Made by a program: the position numbers and the translations under genes
Notes under the pieces: model-generated
Databases searched by the model: none
What the model was told of the DNA's origin: nothing
The model's input: only the letters and a program-made list of their open reading frames with translations
In this document: piece by piece, positions 62,419-64,000 of the stretch
How positions within the stretch are numbered: position 1 is the first letter of the stretch
Layout: every line of letters begins with the position of its first letter
Origin: Lucinisca nassula
Taxonomy: Eukaryota; Mollusca; Bivalvia; Lucinida; Lucinidae
Direction: 5' to 3'
Assembly: GCA_963580285.1 (NCBI GenBank)
Contig: OY757023.1
Span: 92,343,108-92,407,107 of the forward strand
Length of the DNA: 64,000 nt

Positions 62419-62742
62419 CATTACGAAGAAACACCTATACAAATGCATTGTAAACATTACCGCCGAAAAAAATGAACATTTTAAGAGGTAAAATTGTGAT
62501 ATTTGTCTTAAACGGACATTTTAAGAGGAAAAAATTATTTCTGCTGAAAATATAGATTGTGGGTACTCTTTAGAACCGCCTCATCGAGGCGGTTCTAACG
62601 AGTACCCACAATCTATATTTTAGAACAGAAATAAGAAAAAAATAGGTTTACCCCCCCCCCCCCCCCCACACACACACACAGTTTTGCAAGATAAACGTGG
62701 GATTCAAGGGGGTCAACATTATATAGGCGTGCTTTCTTGATG
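62419..62742. mobile_element. HP-A MITE with internal duplication
   Basis: CATTACGAAGAAACACCTAT to ATAGGCGTGCTTTCTTGATG. A short repeat (ACATTTTAAGAGG twice) and a C17/CA run are inside. Confidence 0.82.
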
Positions 62743-62801
62743 GTATGCATAGCTATATAACAATTATAAAGGTTATTGCATTGATGGTGGTGAATACTGA
62801 C

Positions 62802-63081
62802 CATCACATAAACAAGACCGTGTGATGAACACCCCTGTAATCCCAACTTTATATGGAGAAAACGGGGGTTTACAAGGTATACATTATTTTTGTTATTTTA
62901 CATCCAAGTCATAGGTTGAGGGTACTCGTTAGAACCGCCTCAATGAGGCGGTTCTAACGAGCACCCACACGCTATATTTAGAGTATAAATTTGAAAAGTA
63001 TCAAATATTTTCATCGGAAAGATGGCCGTTTTGGAGAAATGAAAGAATGTTTTTTTGACCCACTTATGTGTTATCGTAATG
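62802..63081. mobile_element. HP-B MITE, complete
   Basis: CATCACATAAACAAGACCGTG to TATGTGTTATCGTAATG with near-perfect stem. Confidence 0.85.
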
Positions 63082-63160
63082 TTTGTTTTCGTATCTAAAG
63101 ACACGCGCAAGCTCAAGTCCATCGATATTCCTAATAAAAACAAAACAAACAAACAAAAAA

Positions 63161-64000
63161 ATATCTTGTTCGCACAACTTTAAATATCTTGTTCCCACTA
63201 CATATTATTGATAGTTAAACCAGATGCATAAGATATTATGTTGTCCGCACAAGATCTATGTTGTGCGAACAAGATAATATGTGATAATATCTTATGCGCA
63301 CAAGACATTATGTTGTCCACACAAGATATTTAAGAACTGAATTTTAATTTCTGCTGTTCATGAAAGGTCGCGTGTAAAGTAAGGGGTTCATGTTAACTTT
63401 CCTATACCCGCCGGTTTCAGCTCTGCGTGGAAGCATCATGCAGCCCATCTATTTTTTCAAGCCCCGATGGGTTTGGGCCGAAGGTTCTGCTTTTAGAACC
63501 CACAATAATGATTCAGTCAAACCGACTTAAGCACCACTGTGGCCTCACACTTACCTTTATGAGGTTTTGTAGCGTTTTCCGATCTGTTAACTCCGCGGAT
63601 TTGATCAATTATATATGCCGACCCGCGTAATGGGAACGCACATTTTAGTCTATGGTTATCTGGTACTACGAAGACAATGGGTAGACTTCGGGAAAACACG
63701 GACTGACTTGACTTGGTGCTCGATTTGCATTCTCATGATGATGTTCATTATGAAATTCAATTTAAGATTTCAGTAAGATTTCTACGGAAGCCGGGAAGGG
63801 AAATGATTCTTTTAATATGTTGTGTGAGCAAGATATTAAGTTGTGCGAACAAGATATTATCTTGTGCGCACAAGATAATATGTTGTGGGCACAAGATATC
63901 ATCTTGTGCAGACAACATATTTATCTTGTGCGGACAACATATTATCTTGTGCGCACAAGATGATATCTTGTTCGCACAACTTAATATCTTGTGCGCACAA
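63161..64000. mobile_element. Foldback element 2, cut by the window edge
   Basis: Arrays at 63161-63336 and 63815-64000 of units with core CTTGTGCGCACAAG separated by AT-rich ATATTAT, period 20-22 bp. The same design as foldback 1 with an unrelated palindrome. The middle holds a family V piece. Confidence 0.75.
63415..63475 (-). mobile_element. Family V repeat, 5' fragment
   Basis: TTTCAGCTCTGCGTGGAAGC to CAAGCCCCGATGGG. Confidence 0.65.

Overview
The window looks like a repeat-rich, AT-rich animal genome, most probably a marine bivalve mollusc. The basis is intron-rich genes with very small exons, many tRNA-headed SINEs with GTTAAA(CAAA)n tails, dense hairpin MITEs, L1/Tx1-like and CR1/Jockey-like LINE pieces and a mariner copy. 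I see no bacterial features and no CRISPR. Species cannot be fixed from the sequence alone.

Two host genes are visible. The main one lies on the minus strand from about 55.04 kb down to 4.52 kb and runs off the left edge. It is an M13-family zinc metallopeptidase (neprilysin / endothelin-converting-enzyme type). I assembled twelve coding exons by hand from splice signals. All intron phases agree, and together they encode 417 residues: a short cytosolic tail, one transmembrane helix, a stalk made of three in-frame microexons (36, 24 and 39 nt), and the N-terminal part of the M13 ectodomain. The catalytic HExxH part is not in the window. Exon 11 has been duplicated; the extra copy, 5' in transcription order, is dead. 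The second gene starts at 62266 on the plus strand: one exon with a signal peptide and a Cys-containing motif, running off the right edge.

Most of the rest is mobile DNA. The dominant component is a hairpin MITE group with about 37 recognisable copies or fragments. Its central stem (about 100 bp, core TGTGGGTACTCGTTAGAACC / CGCCTC) is carried by two related TIR types (HP-A, HP-B), and a diverged version sits inside a pogo/Tigger-like TIR element (HP-C). Many copies are broken at the hairpin apex, some have lost the hairpin, and one is an A/B chimera. Other families are: a 5'-truncated L1-like LINE inserted in an HP-A element with a 15-bp target duplication; a mariner element inserted in a SINE tail at TA; a retroelement family sharing one 3' end (R600) attached to the C-terminal end of a long ORF; several SINE families; and two foldback elements made of 21-bp palindromic tandem units.

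Layout: 0-4.5 kb SINEs and hairpin MITEs; 4.5-20 kb M13 exons 12 to 8 among R600, SINE and MITE copies; 20-24.1 kb MITE with nested LINE; 24.1-30 kb R600, a 125-bp repeat family and exons 7 and 6; 30.3-32.4 kb non-repetitive intron with a recurrent dyad motif; 32.4-36 kb exons 5 and 4, a TAGA microsatellite and mariner; 36-45.6 kb R600 with ORF, SINEs, exons 3 and 2; 46.5-49.4 kb foldback element 1; 49.5-61.5 kb intergenic/intronic repeats and exon 1; 61.5-64 kb the secreted-protein exon and foldback element 2.
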